From: Candidatus Aalborgicola defluviihabitans
GTDB lineage: Bacteria; Pseudomonadota; Gammaproteobacteria; Burkholderiales; Burkholderiaceae_C
DNA length: 64,000 nt
Reading direction: 5' to 3'
NCBI GenBank assembly: GCA_016705575.1
Contig: JADIXX010000003.1
Span: forward strand, 744,001 to 808,000
Shown here piece after piece: positions 42,626-49,535 of the stretch. Each line of letters starts with the position of its first letter. The first letter of the stretch is position 1. Below the pieces are notes generated by a model. The model had not been told where the DNA came from and did not search any database. It was given only the letters and a program-made list of their open reading frames with translations. The translations under genes and the position numbers were made by a program.

Positions 42626-44020
42626 CTACTGCACGCTGCTCGGCTGCATCTGGGCAGCCATGGCCAATTGGGCACGTACCTGCACGGCGGCTTGCGCAAA
42701 TGCTGCCTTGGCGGAAGCCGGTACGGGTAGTGATTCGCTTTGGCGTGCAATGGTCATGGGGTCTCGCTGAACGCCGTTAACGCGGACTTCAAAGTGCAAG
42801 TGCGGCCCAGTAGCCCAGCCGGTGGAACCAACCAAACCAATTGTCTGACCCTGGCTCACGCTCTGTCCCTTGTTCACCAGCAGTTTGCTGAGGTGCGCAT
42901 ACACCGTCTCATTGCCATTGCGGTGATGGACGAATACCACGTTGCCATAGCCGTTTTGTACGCCGGAAAAGGCTACTACTCCATCACCCACTGCGCGCGC
43001 AGGGGTGCCGGTGGTGGCGGCAAAATCGGTGCCCAAGTGGGCTTTCCATTTATTCAGGATCGGATGGAAGCGCATGGAGAAGCCGCTGCTAATGCGCGAA
43101 AACTCCACGGGTGAGCTCAGAAAGGCGCGACGCAGGCTTTTACCGTCCAGGGTGTAGTAGGCGCCTTTGGTCAAGGTATGGCTGGCGGTAGACGCCACGG
43201 CGCTGCCAGTGGTCACGGGTTCCTGAAACCACATGGCCTGAAAACTCTTGCCGCCATTGACGAACTCGGCGTTGAGCACCCGTCCGGCACGCAACGGTTC
43301 GCCATCGCCTTCCAGGGTTTCATAGGTCACGGAGAAGCGGTCGCCCTTGCGCAGGGCGCGGCGAAAGTCGATGTCACCCGAAAAAATTTCCGCCAGTTGG
43401 ATGGCAACCGCATCGGGGATACGTGCGTCATCGGTTGCGGCAAACAGAGAACTATTGATCACACCGCTGGTCAGGCGCGACGACGCTGTCATGGGCTGCG
43501 TTTCCACTCGGGACTGGAATCCGGTCTTTGTCTTTTCGACAGTCAGACGCTTGAACATGCCATCGTCTTCGGGGCTCCAGCGGGCGCTGAGCTTGTGCAG
43601 CGTGTTGTCACCGCCAGCCTCCACGGTCACGGCGCGTCCACTGCGGCCCATTAGGGTCTGCTGGACTGTGCTGTCAGCACGCAAAAAAGCAGCAGCTTGC
43701 GGATCGTAGACGCCCAGGCGCTTGAGCAGGGCTTCCGCTGTGTCGTTAGAGCGCGAAGTGTCTGAACGGAACAGGCTTAAGGGTTGGTCGGATACCGCAT
43801 CGGCAGATGCAAAAACCTGCAGTGGCGTAACGTCTTCAACCACGGTGTGGACCGGCAGATCGGCGGCATCTGGGGCCAGCGAGGCCACGGCGTAGGTGGC
43901 ACCGGTACCGCCTAACAAAAGTGCGGTTAAAACCAGGGTGAGTTGCTTGGGATGGCGATGGACAAGTCCGGCGGCGAAGGCAAAAGAATCTTCGGCGGCC
44001 TGGATCAGGCGGTGTTTCAA
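42626..44020 (-). CDS. M23 family peptidoglycan endopeptidase (MepM-like)
   Basis: 464 residues. An N-terminal membrane anchor (about 27-48) leads into an OapA/LysM-like region and an N-terminal M23-associated domain (about 160-290). The LytM/M23 domain (about 315-420) has zinc ligands in KAHLGTDFAA and GPHLHFEVRV. With both zinc motifs intact it should cleave peptidoglycan cross-links, like MepM. The C-terminus has an Ala/Gln-rich tail. It is followed by anmK, which recycles wall fragments, and is divergent from tyrS. Confidence 0.9.
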   Translation of the reverse strand: MKHRLIQAAEDSFAFAAGLVHRHPKQLTLVLTALLLGGTGATYAVASLAPDAADLPVHTVVEDVTPLQVFASADAVSDQPLSLFRSDTSRSNDTAEALLKRLGVYDPQAAAFLRADSTVQQTLMGRSGRAVTVEAGGDNTLHKLSARWSPEDDGMFKRLTVEKTKTGFQSRVETQPMTASSRLTSGVINSSLFAATDDARIPDAVAIQLAEIFSGDIDFRRALRKGDRFSVTYETLEGDGEPLRAGRVLNAEFVNGGKSFQAMWFQEPVTTGSAVASTASHTLTKGAYYTLDGKSLRRAFLSSPVEFSRISSGFSMRFHPILNKWKAHLGTDFAATTGTPARAVGDGVVAFSGVQNGYGNVVFVHHRNGNETVYAHLSKLLVNKGQSVSQGQTIGLVGSTGWATGPHLHFEVRVNGVQRDPMTIARQSESLPVPASAKAAFAQAAVQVRAQLAMAAQMQPSSVQ

Positions 44021-44176
44021 AATGCGGGCTCCATGGTGTGGGGGCGGCGTTGTTTGGCGCTAGGCCCCGAACTGCAACGTAGGCGCGGCTAAAATCCAGC
44101 CGCTGGCTCCACTAGGTCGCAGGAGAGGTCAGGCAGTATAACTGCCCTCCGCACCCCGGCATAGAGAAAAACCCTT

Positions 44177-45421
44177 ATGAATCAAGCATCCAGCCCAACT
44201 TTACCTGTCTCCGATCGCGTTCGAGAGGCTTTGGCGGTCACCCTGCGGGGCGTGGAAGAGCTGCTGCCGCAAGACGACTGGGTCAAAAAACTGGCCAAAT
44301 CCGAGGCTACTGGCACGCCGCTGCGCATCAAGCTGGGCCTGGATCCGACCGCGCCGGACATCCACATCGGCCACACGGTGGTGCTCAACAAGATGCGCCA
44401 GTTGCAGGATCTGGGCCACACGGTCATCTTCCTGATCGGCGACTTCACCAGTATGATTGGCGACCCGTCGGGCCGCAACAGCACCCGCCCACCGCTGACG
44501 GCCGAACAAATCAAGGTCAACGCTGAGACCTATTACCGCCAGGCTAGCTTGGTGCTGGACCCGACCAAGACCGAGATCCGCTACAACAGCGAATGGAGTG
44601 ACCCACTGGGCGCGCGCGGCATGATCCAGCTGGCCAGCCGCTACACCGTGGCCCGCATGATGGAGCGCAACGACTTCCATGACCGCTTCAAGGCCGGCAC
44701 GCCGATTGCGGTGCACGAATTTCTCTACCCGTTGATGCAAGGCTACGATAGCGTGGCCCTGCACAGCGACTTGGAACTGGGCGGTACTGACCAGAAGTTC
44801 AATCTGCTGATGGGGCGCACCCTGCAGTCCGAGTACGGCCAGGAACCCCAATGCATTCTGACCATGCCCCTGCTCGAAGGCCTGGATGGCGTCGAGAAGA
44901 TGTCCAAGAGCAAGAACAACTACATTGGTATCAGCGAAGACCCGAACACCATGTTCGCCAAGGTGTTGTCCATCTCGGATGTGCTGATGTGGAAGTGGTA
45001 CACGCTGTTGAGCTTCCAGAGCGAAGCATTCATTGCTGCGCTCAAGGCCGAGGTTGAAGGGGGACGCAACCCGAAAGACGCCAAGGTGGCGCTGGCCAAG
45101 GAAATCACCGCACGCTTTCACAGTGCGCAAGCGGCTGATGCGGCGGAGCAGGACTTCATCAACCGCAGCAAAGGCGGCATTCCTGACACCATTGACGAGA
45201 TCAGTTTGCCCCTGGGCGAGAGTGGTGCGGCGATGGGCATTGGCGCACTGCTCAAGTCGGCCGGTTTGGCCGCATCCAGTGGTGAAGGCAACCGCCTGAT
45301 TGACGGCGGTGGCGTGCGCATTGACAGCAATGTGGTCAGCGACAAGGGCCTCAAACTCGGCGCTGGCACCTATGTGCTGCAGGTCGGCAAGCGCAAGTTT
45401 GCCCGCGTGACGCTGGGCTGA
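44177..45421 (+). CDS. tyrS: Tyrosyl-tRNA synthetase
   Basis: 414-residue class I synthetase of the TyrS type-2 form. The HIGH-like motif is PTAPDIHIGHTVVLNK, the tyrosine pocket QGYDSVALHSDLELGGTDQK, and the KMSKS motif GVEKMSKSKNNYIGI. The C-terminal S4 domain is LIDGGGVRIDSNVVSDKG. In many betaproteobacteria dtd follows directly; here an opposite-strand four-gene module (45.4-49.0 kb) stands between them. Confidence 0.96.
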   Translation: MNQASSPTLPVSDRVREALAVTLRGVEELLPQDDWVKKLAKSEATGTPLRIKLGLDPTAPDIHIGHTVVLNKMRQLQDLGHTVIFLIGDFTSMIGDPSGRNSTRPPLTAEQIKVNAETYYRQASLVLDPTKTEIRYNSEWSDPLGARGMIQLASRYTVARMMERNDFHDRFKAGTPIAVHEFLYPLMQGYDSVALHSDLELGGTDQKFNLLMGRTLQSEYGQEPQCILTMPLLEGLDGVEKMSKSKNNYIGISEDPNTMFAKVLSISDVLMWKWYTLLSFQSEAFIAALKAEVEGGRNPKDAKVALAKEITARFHSAQAADAAEQDFINRSKGGIPDTIDEISLPLGESGAAMGIGALLKSAGLAASSGEGNRLIDGGGVRIDSNVVSDKGLKLGAGTYVLQVGKRKFARVTLG

Positions 45422-45437
45422 GTCGCGCCAGGCCGCG

Positions 45438-46184
45438 CTACTTCGCGCCGGCCTTCTGCAGCATCTGCACCATCTCCCGGTGGCCATGGGTTTGTGCCAA
45501 TGCCAGTGGGGAGTTGCCCTGACGGTCGGTGAGTTGCAAATTCGCACCGGCCGATATCAGCGCCTGCAGGGTCGCCTGGTGACGTGCCCCGCCATTGCCC
45601 AGCACGATGGATTCAATCACTGCAGTCCAATGCAGGTTGTTGACATGGTCCAGCGGCACACCTGCGTGGATGAGTTGGCGCACGACGCCGTCATGCCCCA
45701 GATGCGCCGCAGCGATGAGTGCCGTTCCATCGTAGCGGCTGGTGACCTGTTTAGCGCTGGCACCCAGGTTCAGCAAGGTGCGCAGTGTGACTTCGTCGTC
45801 CGCCACAGCGGCGATGGTGACTGCGTCGTAGCGATCGTGCTCCAGTCGTTGCAGGTCCGCTCCCGCCTGCGCCAAGGCCTGCAGTGCGCCACGCTGTCGG
45901 GCGAAGGCTGCAATATGCACAGCAGTGCGGCCATCGGTGTCGCGTGCATCCAGGTCAGTTTTAGCGGCCACCAATCGTCCAATTTCCGCCAGGTCTCCTA
46001 GGTGTGCCGCCGCATGCAGTCCACGGTAGGCCGCGACTTGCGCGGCGCCTGGCGGCACTTGTGCCGTGGCAGGCACCACCCCAGCCAAGAGCGATGCAGC
46101 CAACAGGCACGCGACGGGGCCGCCGCGCCCTGTAAATAGCGGATACAGCGCGTCCCTGTATTTACTATATTTTGTATAGCGCAT
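45438..46184 (-). CDS. Exported ankyrin-repeat protein
   Basis: 248 residues, with a signal peptide (VACLLAASLLAGVVPATAQ) preceded by an unusual Tyr/Lys-rich stretch (RYTKYSKYRDALYP). About five ankyrin repeats follow (AAHLGDLAEIGRLVAAKTDL, DGRTAVHIAAFARQRGALQA, DAVTIAAVADDEVTLRTLLN, GTALIAAAHLGHDGVVRQLI, QGNSPLALAQTHGHREMVQM). Periplasmic ankyrin proteins beside catalase or heme genes are known in other bacteria. Its start codon lies inside a dispersed repeat (46161-46216); an internal GTG before the hydrophobic core could be the real start. It is last in the kinase-regulator-HbpS unit. Confidence 0.82.
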   Translation of the reverse strand: MRYTKYSKYRDALYPLFTGRGGPVACLLAASLLAGVVPATAQVPPGAAQVAAYRGLHAAAHLGDLAEIGRLVAAKTDLDARDTDGRTAVHIAAFARQRGALQALAQAGADLQRLEHDRYDAVTIAAVADDEVTLRTLLNLGASAKQVTSRYDGTALIAAAHLGHDGVVRQLIHAGVPLDHVNNLHWTAVIESIVLGNGGARHQATLQALISAGANLQLTDRQGNSPLALAQTHGHREMVQMLQKAGAK

Positions 46185-46216
46185 TGTGCTTATTTCACGA
46201 GGGCTACTGGGTGCTT
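46161..46216 (+). repeat. Dispersed ~55-bp repeat overlapping the ankyrin gene start, copy F
   Basis: TTTACTATATTTTGTATAGC, then GCATTGTGCTTATTTC and ACGAGGGCTACTGGGTG. It fills the 32-base gap between the HbpS-type gene and the ankyrin gene, and its CAT (46182-46184) is the annotated ankyrin start on the minus strand. Confidence 0.6.
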
Positions 46217-46714
46217 CTACTTCAAGGCATCCTTGACTTTGTCCAGTGCGGCCATCCCGCATTGCTCGTCCAGGTTGCCGCCAGGAGCGCCGGCCACGCC
46301 GACCGCGCCAATCACTTCGTTACCCACTTTGACTGGCACGCCTCCACCGAGCAGCAGGAAGCCGGGGATATAGACCAGGTTTGCGCTCGCCGGGTTCTTT
46401 TGGGCACCTTCCATCATGGCCAGCGTAGTGTTCTTGGCGGACGCGGAGGTGAATGCCTTTTGCTGGCTGGCAGCCAGCGTGTGCGGGCCAGCATTGTCTG
46501 CACGCTGCACGGCGCGTACGCTGCCGGCGCGGTCCACCACGGTGGCGGTCACGTTGTAGCCGCTGGCGGTGCAACTGGCCACGGTCGCTGCGGCGATCTG
46601 GTTGGCCAGTTCCAGGGACATATTTTTTTCAAGGCGAACGGCTTCTGCACCGGCCAGCAGTGGCGCGCCAGTGAGGGCTGTCAGGATCAGGGTGCTAGCA
46701 AGGGTTTTACGCAT
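46217..46714 (-). CDS. HbpS/GlcG family exported protein
   Basis: 165 residues. Signal peptide (ending near LLAGAEA), then a GlcG/HbpS (DUF336) domain with LELANQIAAATVASCTASGY, VTATVVDRAGSVRAVQRAD, AFTSASAKNTT, GFLLLGGGVPVKVGNEVIGA and VGVAGAPGGNLDEQC. HbpS of Streptomyces is an extracellular heme-binding, redox-sensitive partner of a sensor kinase. Here the gene is directly downstream of a kinase-regulator pair, and its own promoter carries probable regulator sites. Heme binding is inferred from family, not seen. Confidence 0.85.
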   Translation of the reverse strand: MRKTLASTLILTALTGAPLLAGAEAVRLEKNMSLELANQIAAATVASCTASGYNVTATVVDRAGSVRAVQRADNAGPHTLAASQQKAFTSASAKNTTLAMMEGAQKNPASANLVYIPGFLLLGGGVPVKVGNEVIGAVGVAGAPGGNLDEQCGMAALDKVKDALK

Positions 46715-46764
46715 GGGTTTCTCCGGTAGTCTGGGGTGGTCACGGCTCAATCAACCGTGGGTCT

Positions 46765-46793
46765 ACTGTAGAAATTCGCCCGGCGTTTGACCA
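46765..46793 (-). promoter_or_regulatory. Candidate promoter of the hbpS-ankyrin unit
   Basis: On the minus strand: TGGTCA (46793-46788), a 17-base spacer and TACAGT (46770-46765), giving a start near 46758. Both boxes are imperfect (4 of 6), as expected for an activator-dependent promoter; the paired regulator sites lie immediately upstream. Confidence 0.5.
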
Positions 46794-46795
46794 TT

Positions 46796-46829
46796 CGTAC
46801 GGTTACGCCGCACCCTCCGTAAAACTACG
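46796..46829. promoter_or_regulatory. Twin CGTA-N4-TACG operator for the FixJ-type regulator
   Basis: Two perfect dyads, CGTACGGTTACG (46796-46807) and CGTAAAACTACG (46818-46829), have centres 22 bp apart, two helical turns. They sit at about -43 and -65 of the candidate hbpS promoter. The symmetry and spacing suit a dimeric LuxR/FixJ-family response regulator acting as activator, most simply the product of the gene ending 12 bases away. Confidence 0.55.
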
Positions 46830-46840
46830 TGGAGCGTCCG

Positions 46841-47479
46841 TCAGCGTGGGACGTCTTCGTCCACGATGGCGGCATACTGACGCACCAGCTGGGCCAGGGA
46901 ATCGATGTCCAGCTTTGCGAACAGGTTGGCGCGGTGGGTTTCCACCGTGCGTGGCGACACACTCAAGGCGCGGCCCATTTCCTTGTTGGTCAGGCCAGCC
47001 ACGATCAGCCCCAACACATCGCGTTCGCGCACAGAGAGTTGGGCATACTGCGCGCGGGTCCGACGGTCCGCCTGGTGGCGTTCGCGGGTTTTCACATGTT
47101 GGCGCACCGCGTTTTGCAGTGTCTCCAGCAGGCGCTCGTCATCTACCGGCTTTTCCAGAAACTCGAATGCCCCCGACTTGAACGCCCGCCGACACAAATC
47201 GACTGTGCCATGCCCGGTGAGCATGATCACGGGCTGTTCCACACCCTGTTCCACCAGACCGTCCAGCACCGCCAAGCCGCTGGTACCGGGCATGCGCACG
47301 TCCATCACGATGGCGCCGATGCTTTGGCGGTCAAAGTCGCGCACAAACGCCTGTGGGTCGGCCCACGGCTGCACCCGCAGGCCGATGGTGCCGATCAACA
47401 AGGCCAGGCTGTTGCGCACCGCCTCGTCGTCATCGATGAGGTGGATCAGCGGAGAGAGTGGGGTTGCATTGTGGTTCAT
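46841..47479 (-). CDS. FixJ/NarL-type response regulator
   Basis: 212 residues. Receiver domain (about 11-125) with IHLIDDDEAVRNSLALL, the phospho-accepting D60 in IVMDVRMPG, and FLEKPVDDERLLETL. A LuxR-type HTH follows (about 145-205): LSVRERDVLGLIVAGLTNKE, ALSVSPRTVETHRANLFAKL. The ATG overlaps the kinase stop (ATGA), so kinase and regulator are coupled. The downstream spacer has the twin CGTA-N4-TACG dyads proposed as its target. Confidence 0.93.
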   Translation of the reverse strand: MNHNATPLSPLIHLIDDDEAVRNSLALLIGTIGLRVQPWADPQAFVRDFDRQSIGAIVMDVRMPGTSGLAVLDGLVEQGVEQPVIMLTGHGTVDLCRRAFKSGAFEFLEKPVDDERLLETLQNAVRQHVKTRERHQADRRTRAQYAQLSVRERDVLGLIVAGLTNKEMGRALSVSPRTVETHRANLFAKLDIDSLAQLVRQYAAIVDEDVPR

Positions 47480-48960
47480 GGCGAAGGGGTTGGGTGGGGT
47501 GCCAGGGGCAGGCTCAGGCAGAAGGTGGCGCCGCCGGATGCGGGGGAACTGGCCGTGAGTGAACCACCCATGCCCATGGCCAGGGTCTCGCACAGGCTCA
47601 AGCCCAGTCCGAGGCCGTCTTCACGGGTGGTGAAAAACGGCGCGAAAACATGTGGCAAAACGTTTGCGGGAATGCCGGGGCCGCTGTCCCGCACAGTCAA
47701 CTGGCCCTGGCCGCTGGCACGCTGCAACTGCACCTCCAGTGCGCGCCGCCCCACCGGAACCTGCTCCAACGCATGGACCGCGTTGCTCAGAAGGTTGTGC
47801 AGAATTTGCTCCAGCGCCACCGCATCGCCGTGTATGTCAAAGGGCTCTCCCACCCATTTCAACTGCGGTGTGATCTGGCTGCGCTGCAGCTCCGGCTCCA
47901 GCAGGTAAACCGCTTTGCGGGTCAGCTCCATCGGGTTGAGGACCTGTGCTTCGCTGGCCATATTCGAGCGTTCCACTGTGCGGCGCAAGCGGCCCACCAC
48001 ATCGGCGGCGCGTCGGGCCTGTTGCACGGTTTGCTGCAAGGCTTGTCGTACCGCTGCCATGTCCTCTACCGGTTCGTCGGCCAGCATGCGGTGGGCAGCC
48101 TGCGTACTGGCCAGTACAGCGGCTAGCGGCTGGTTCAGTTCATGGGCCATGCCAGCGGCCAGTTCGCCCATGGTGTTGAGCCGTGTCAGCTGGCCCATGC
48201 GCAGGCGTTCTTCCGCCCGGCGCCGATTCTGGCTTTGCGCCAAGAGTGCGCGCGCCGCCAGCAGCAGCAGGGTCCACCCGGTGGACGCGGCGGCCAACCC
48301 GGCCCAAGGCACGGCTGCCCAGCCCAGATGCTGGAGGGAGATCACCACGAACGGCTGACTGGGAGCGGCCAGGGTCTTTTGCGCGAAAAAGTTCCAACCG
48401 CCCGTGGCTTCGGGCTTGGTGTGCCCTGCCTGCAGCACAATGGCGTCCTCGCCAAGGGCCAGTGTCACTTGCACCGGACTGGTCGCCGGGTCCATCGGCC
48501 AATCATTCCAGGGCACCATGGTGCGGACATCGATGGTCAGCGCGTAGCTGGTGCCAGAACCGGCTAACTCCAGGCGGTAACGCTGCCGGGACGTATCCAC
48601 ATCCGCCAGCGCGGGATGTCCCAGGCGCAGAGAGTCGTCTTGTGCCCTTTGCAGGGCCGGGTCATCCCAATGGTTGTGTGCGTCGCTGCGCCATACCGAC
48701 AGAATTTGCGGGTACACCGAGGGCAGGCGCTGCTCCGGGTTGTCATCAGCATCCGGGTTGTGCAGCAGGGCCAGTGTTTGCAGAATCGCGTCGTGCTGCA
48801 CGGCCTGCTGGCTCAGCAGGCGGTGCACGATGCGGGCATCGGTGTCAAACGCGTCTTGCAGTTTACCCAGCTCGGCCCGCGTCACCAAGGCGCCACCCAG
48901 CAGCGTACCCAATGCCCATGCCAGCAACCAGAGTCTGTGGTGTTTGAGTGGGTTTGGCAT
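47476..48960 (-). CDS. Sensor histidine kinase
   Basis: 494 residues. Two membrane helices (about 10-30 and 215-240) enclose a periplasmic sensor region of roughly 180 residues without a named domain. The cytoplasmic kinase has the H-box GMAHELNQPLAAVLAS with H273, the N-box QILHNLLSNAVHALEQ, G1 VRDSGPGIP and G2 DGLGLGLSLCETL, a DctB/FixL-type arrangement. The start at 48960 is preferred to a frame start at 49026, which would run into the dtd promoter region. The ligand is unknown; the adjacent HbpS protein is a candidate periplasmic partner. Confidence 0.9.
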   Translation of the reverse strand: MPNPLKHHRLWLLAWALGTLLGGALVTRAELGKLQDAFDTDARIVHRLLSQQAVQHDAILQTLALLHNPDADDNPEQRLPSVYPQILSVWRSDAHNHWDDPALQRAQDDSLRLGHPALADVDTSRQRYRLELAGSGTSYALTIDVRTMVPWNDWPMDPATSPVQVTLALGEDAIVLQAGHTKPEATGGWNFFAQKTLAAPSQPFVVISLQHLGWAAVPWAGLAAASTGWTLLLLAARALLAQSQNRRRAEERLRMGQLTRLNTMGELAAGMAHELNQPLAAVLASTQAAHRMLADEPVEDMAAVRQALQQTVQQARRAADVVGRLRRTVERSNMASEAQVLNPMELTRKAVYLLEPELQRSQITPQLKWVGEPFDIHGDAVALEQILHNLLSNAVHALEQVPVGRRALEVQLQRASGQGQLTVRDSGPGIPANVLPHVFAPFFTTREDGLGLGLSLCETLAMGMGGSLTASSPASGGATFCLSLPLAPHPTPSP

Positions 48961-49058
48961 GCAGGGCGGGTTGGGGTCGATCACAGGGTTCGACAGTGAT
49001 GATATTGGCAAGCGCGTCTTGGGCACAATAGGTGCATGAACTCAACCCTGCTCACGCC

Positions 49059-49535
49059 ATGATTGCTGTATTGCAACGCGTTGCCAGCGCCGGTGTGGTG
49101 GTTGCAGGGCAAACCGTGGGCGAGATCGGGCCGGGCCTCTTGGTGCTGGTCTGCGCCGAGCAGGGTGATACCGCTGCCGAGGGTGACAAACTGCTGGCCA
49201 AAATCCTCAAGCTGCGCATTTTCAGTGATGCGCAGGGCAAGATGAACCTCAGCGTTCAGGATATGGACGGCGCTGGCACGGTCGGCGGACTGCTGATCGT
49301 GAGTCAATTCACGCTAGCGGCTGATGTGCGGGGCGGTAACCGGCCCAGCTTTACCGCTGCTGCCGCACCCGATGAGGGACGCCGCTTGTACGATCTGTTC
49401 GTGGAGCAGGCGCGCCGTGCCCACCCCATCGTGCGGACCGGCCAGTTTGCCGCGGACATGCAGGTCACGCTGGTGAATGATGGCCCGGTGACCATCCCGC
49501 TGCGCATACCGCCGGCAGCGGCGTGTGCCACGTAG
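49059..49535 (+). CDS. dtd: D-aminoacyl-tRNA deacylase
   Basis: 158-residue proofreading enzyme that removes D-amino acids from tRNA. Conserved segments are MIAVLQRVASAGVVV at the start, GGLLIVSQFTLAADVRGGNR with the SQFTL active-site motif, and VNDGPVTIPL corresponding to the Gly-Pro motif. The ATG at 49059 matches family length. Its 3' end overlaps the convergent pabB gene by 71 bases. Confidence 0.94.
   Translation: MIAVLQRVASAGVVVAGQTVGEIGPGLLVLVCAEQGDTAAEGDKLLAKILKLRIFSDAQGKMNLSVQDMDGAGTVGGLLIVSQFTLAADVRGGNRPSFTAAAAPDEGRRLYDLFVEQARRAHPIVRTGQFAADMQVTLVNDGPVTIPLRIPPAAACAT

Noticed and set aside
44201..45547. 448-codon minus-strand frame opposite tyrS
   Set aside because: Shadow frame; tyrS motifs on the plus strand are unambiguous.
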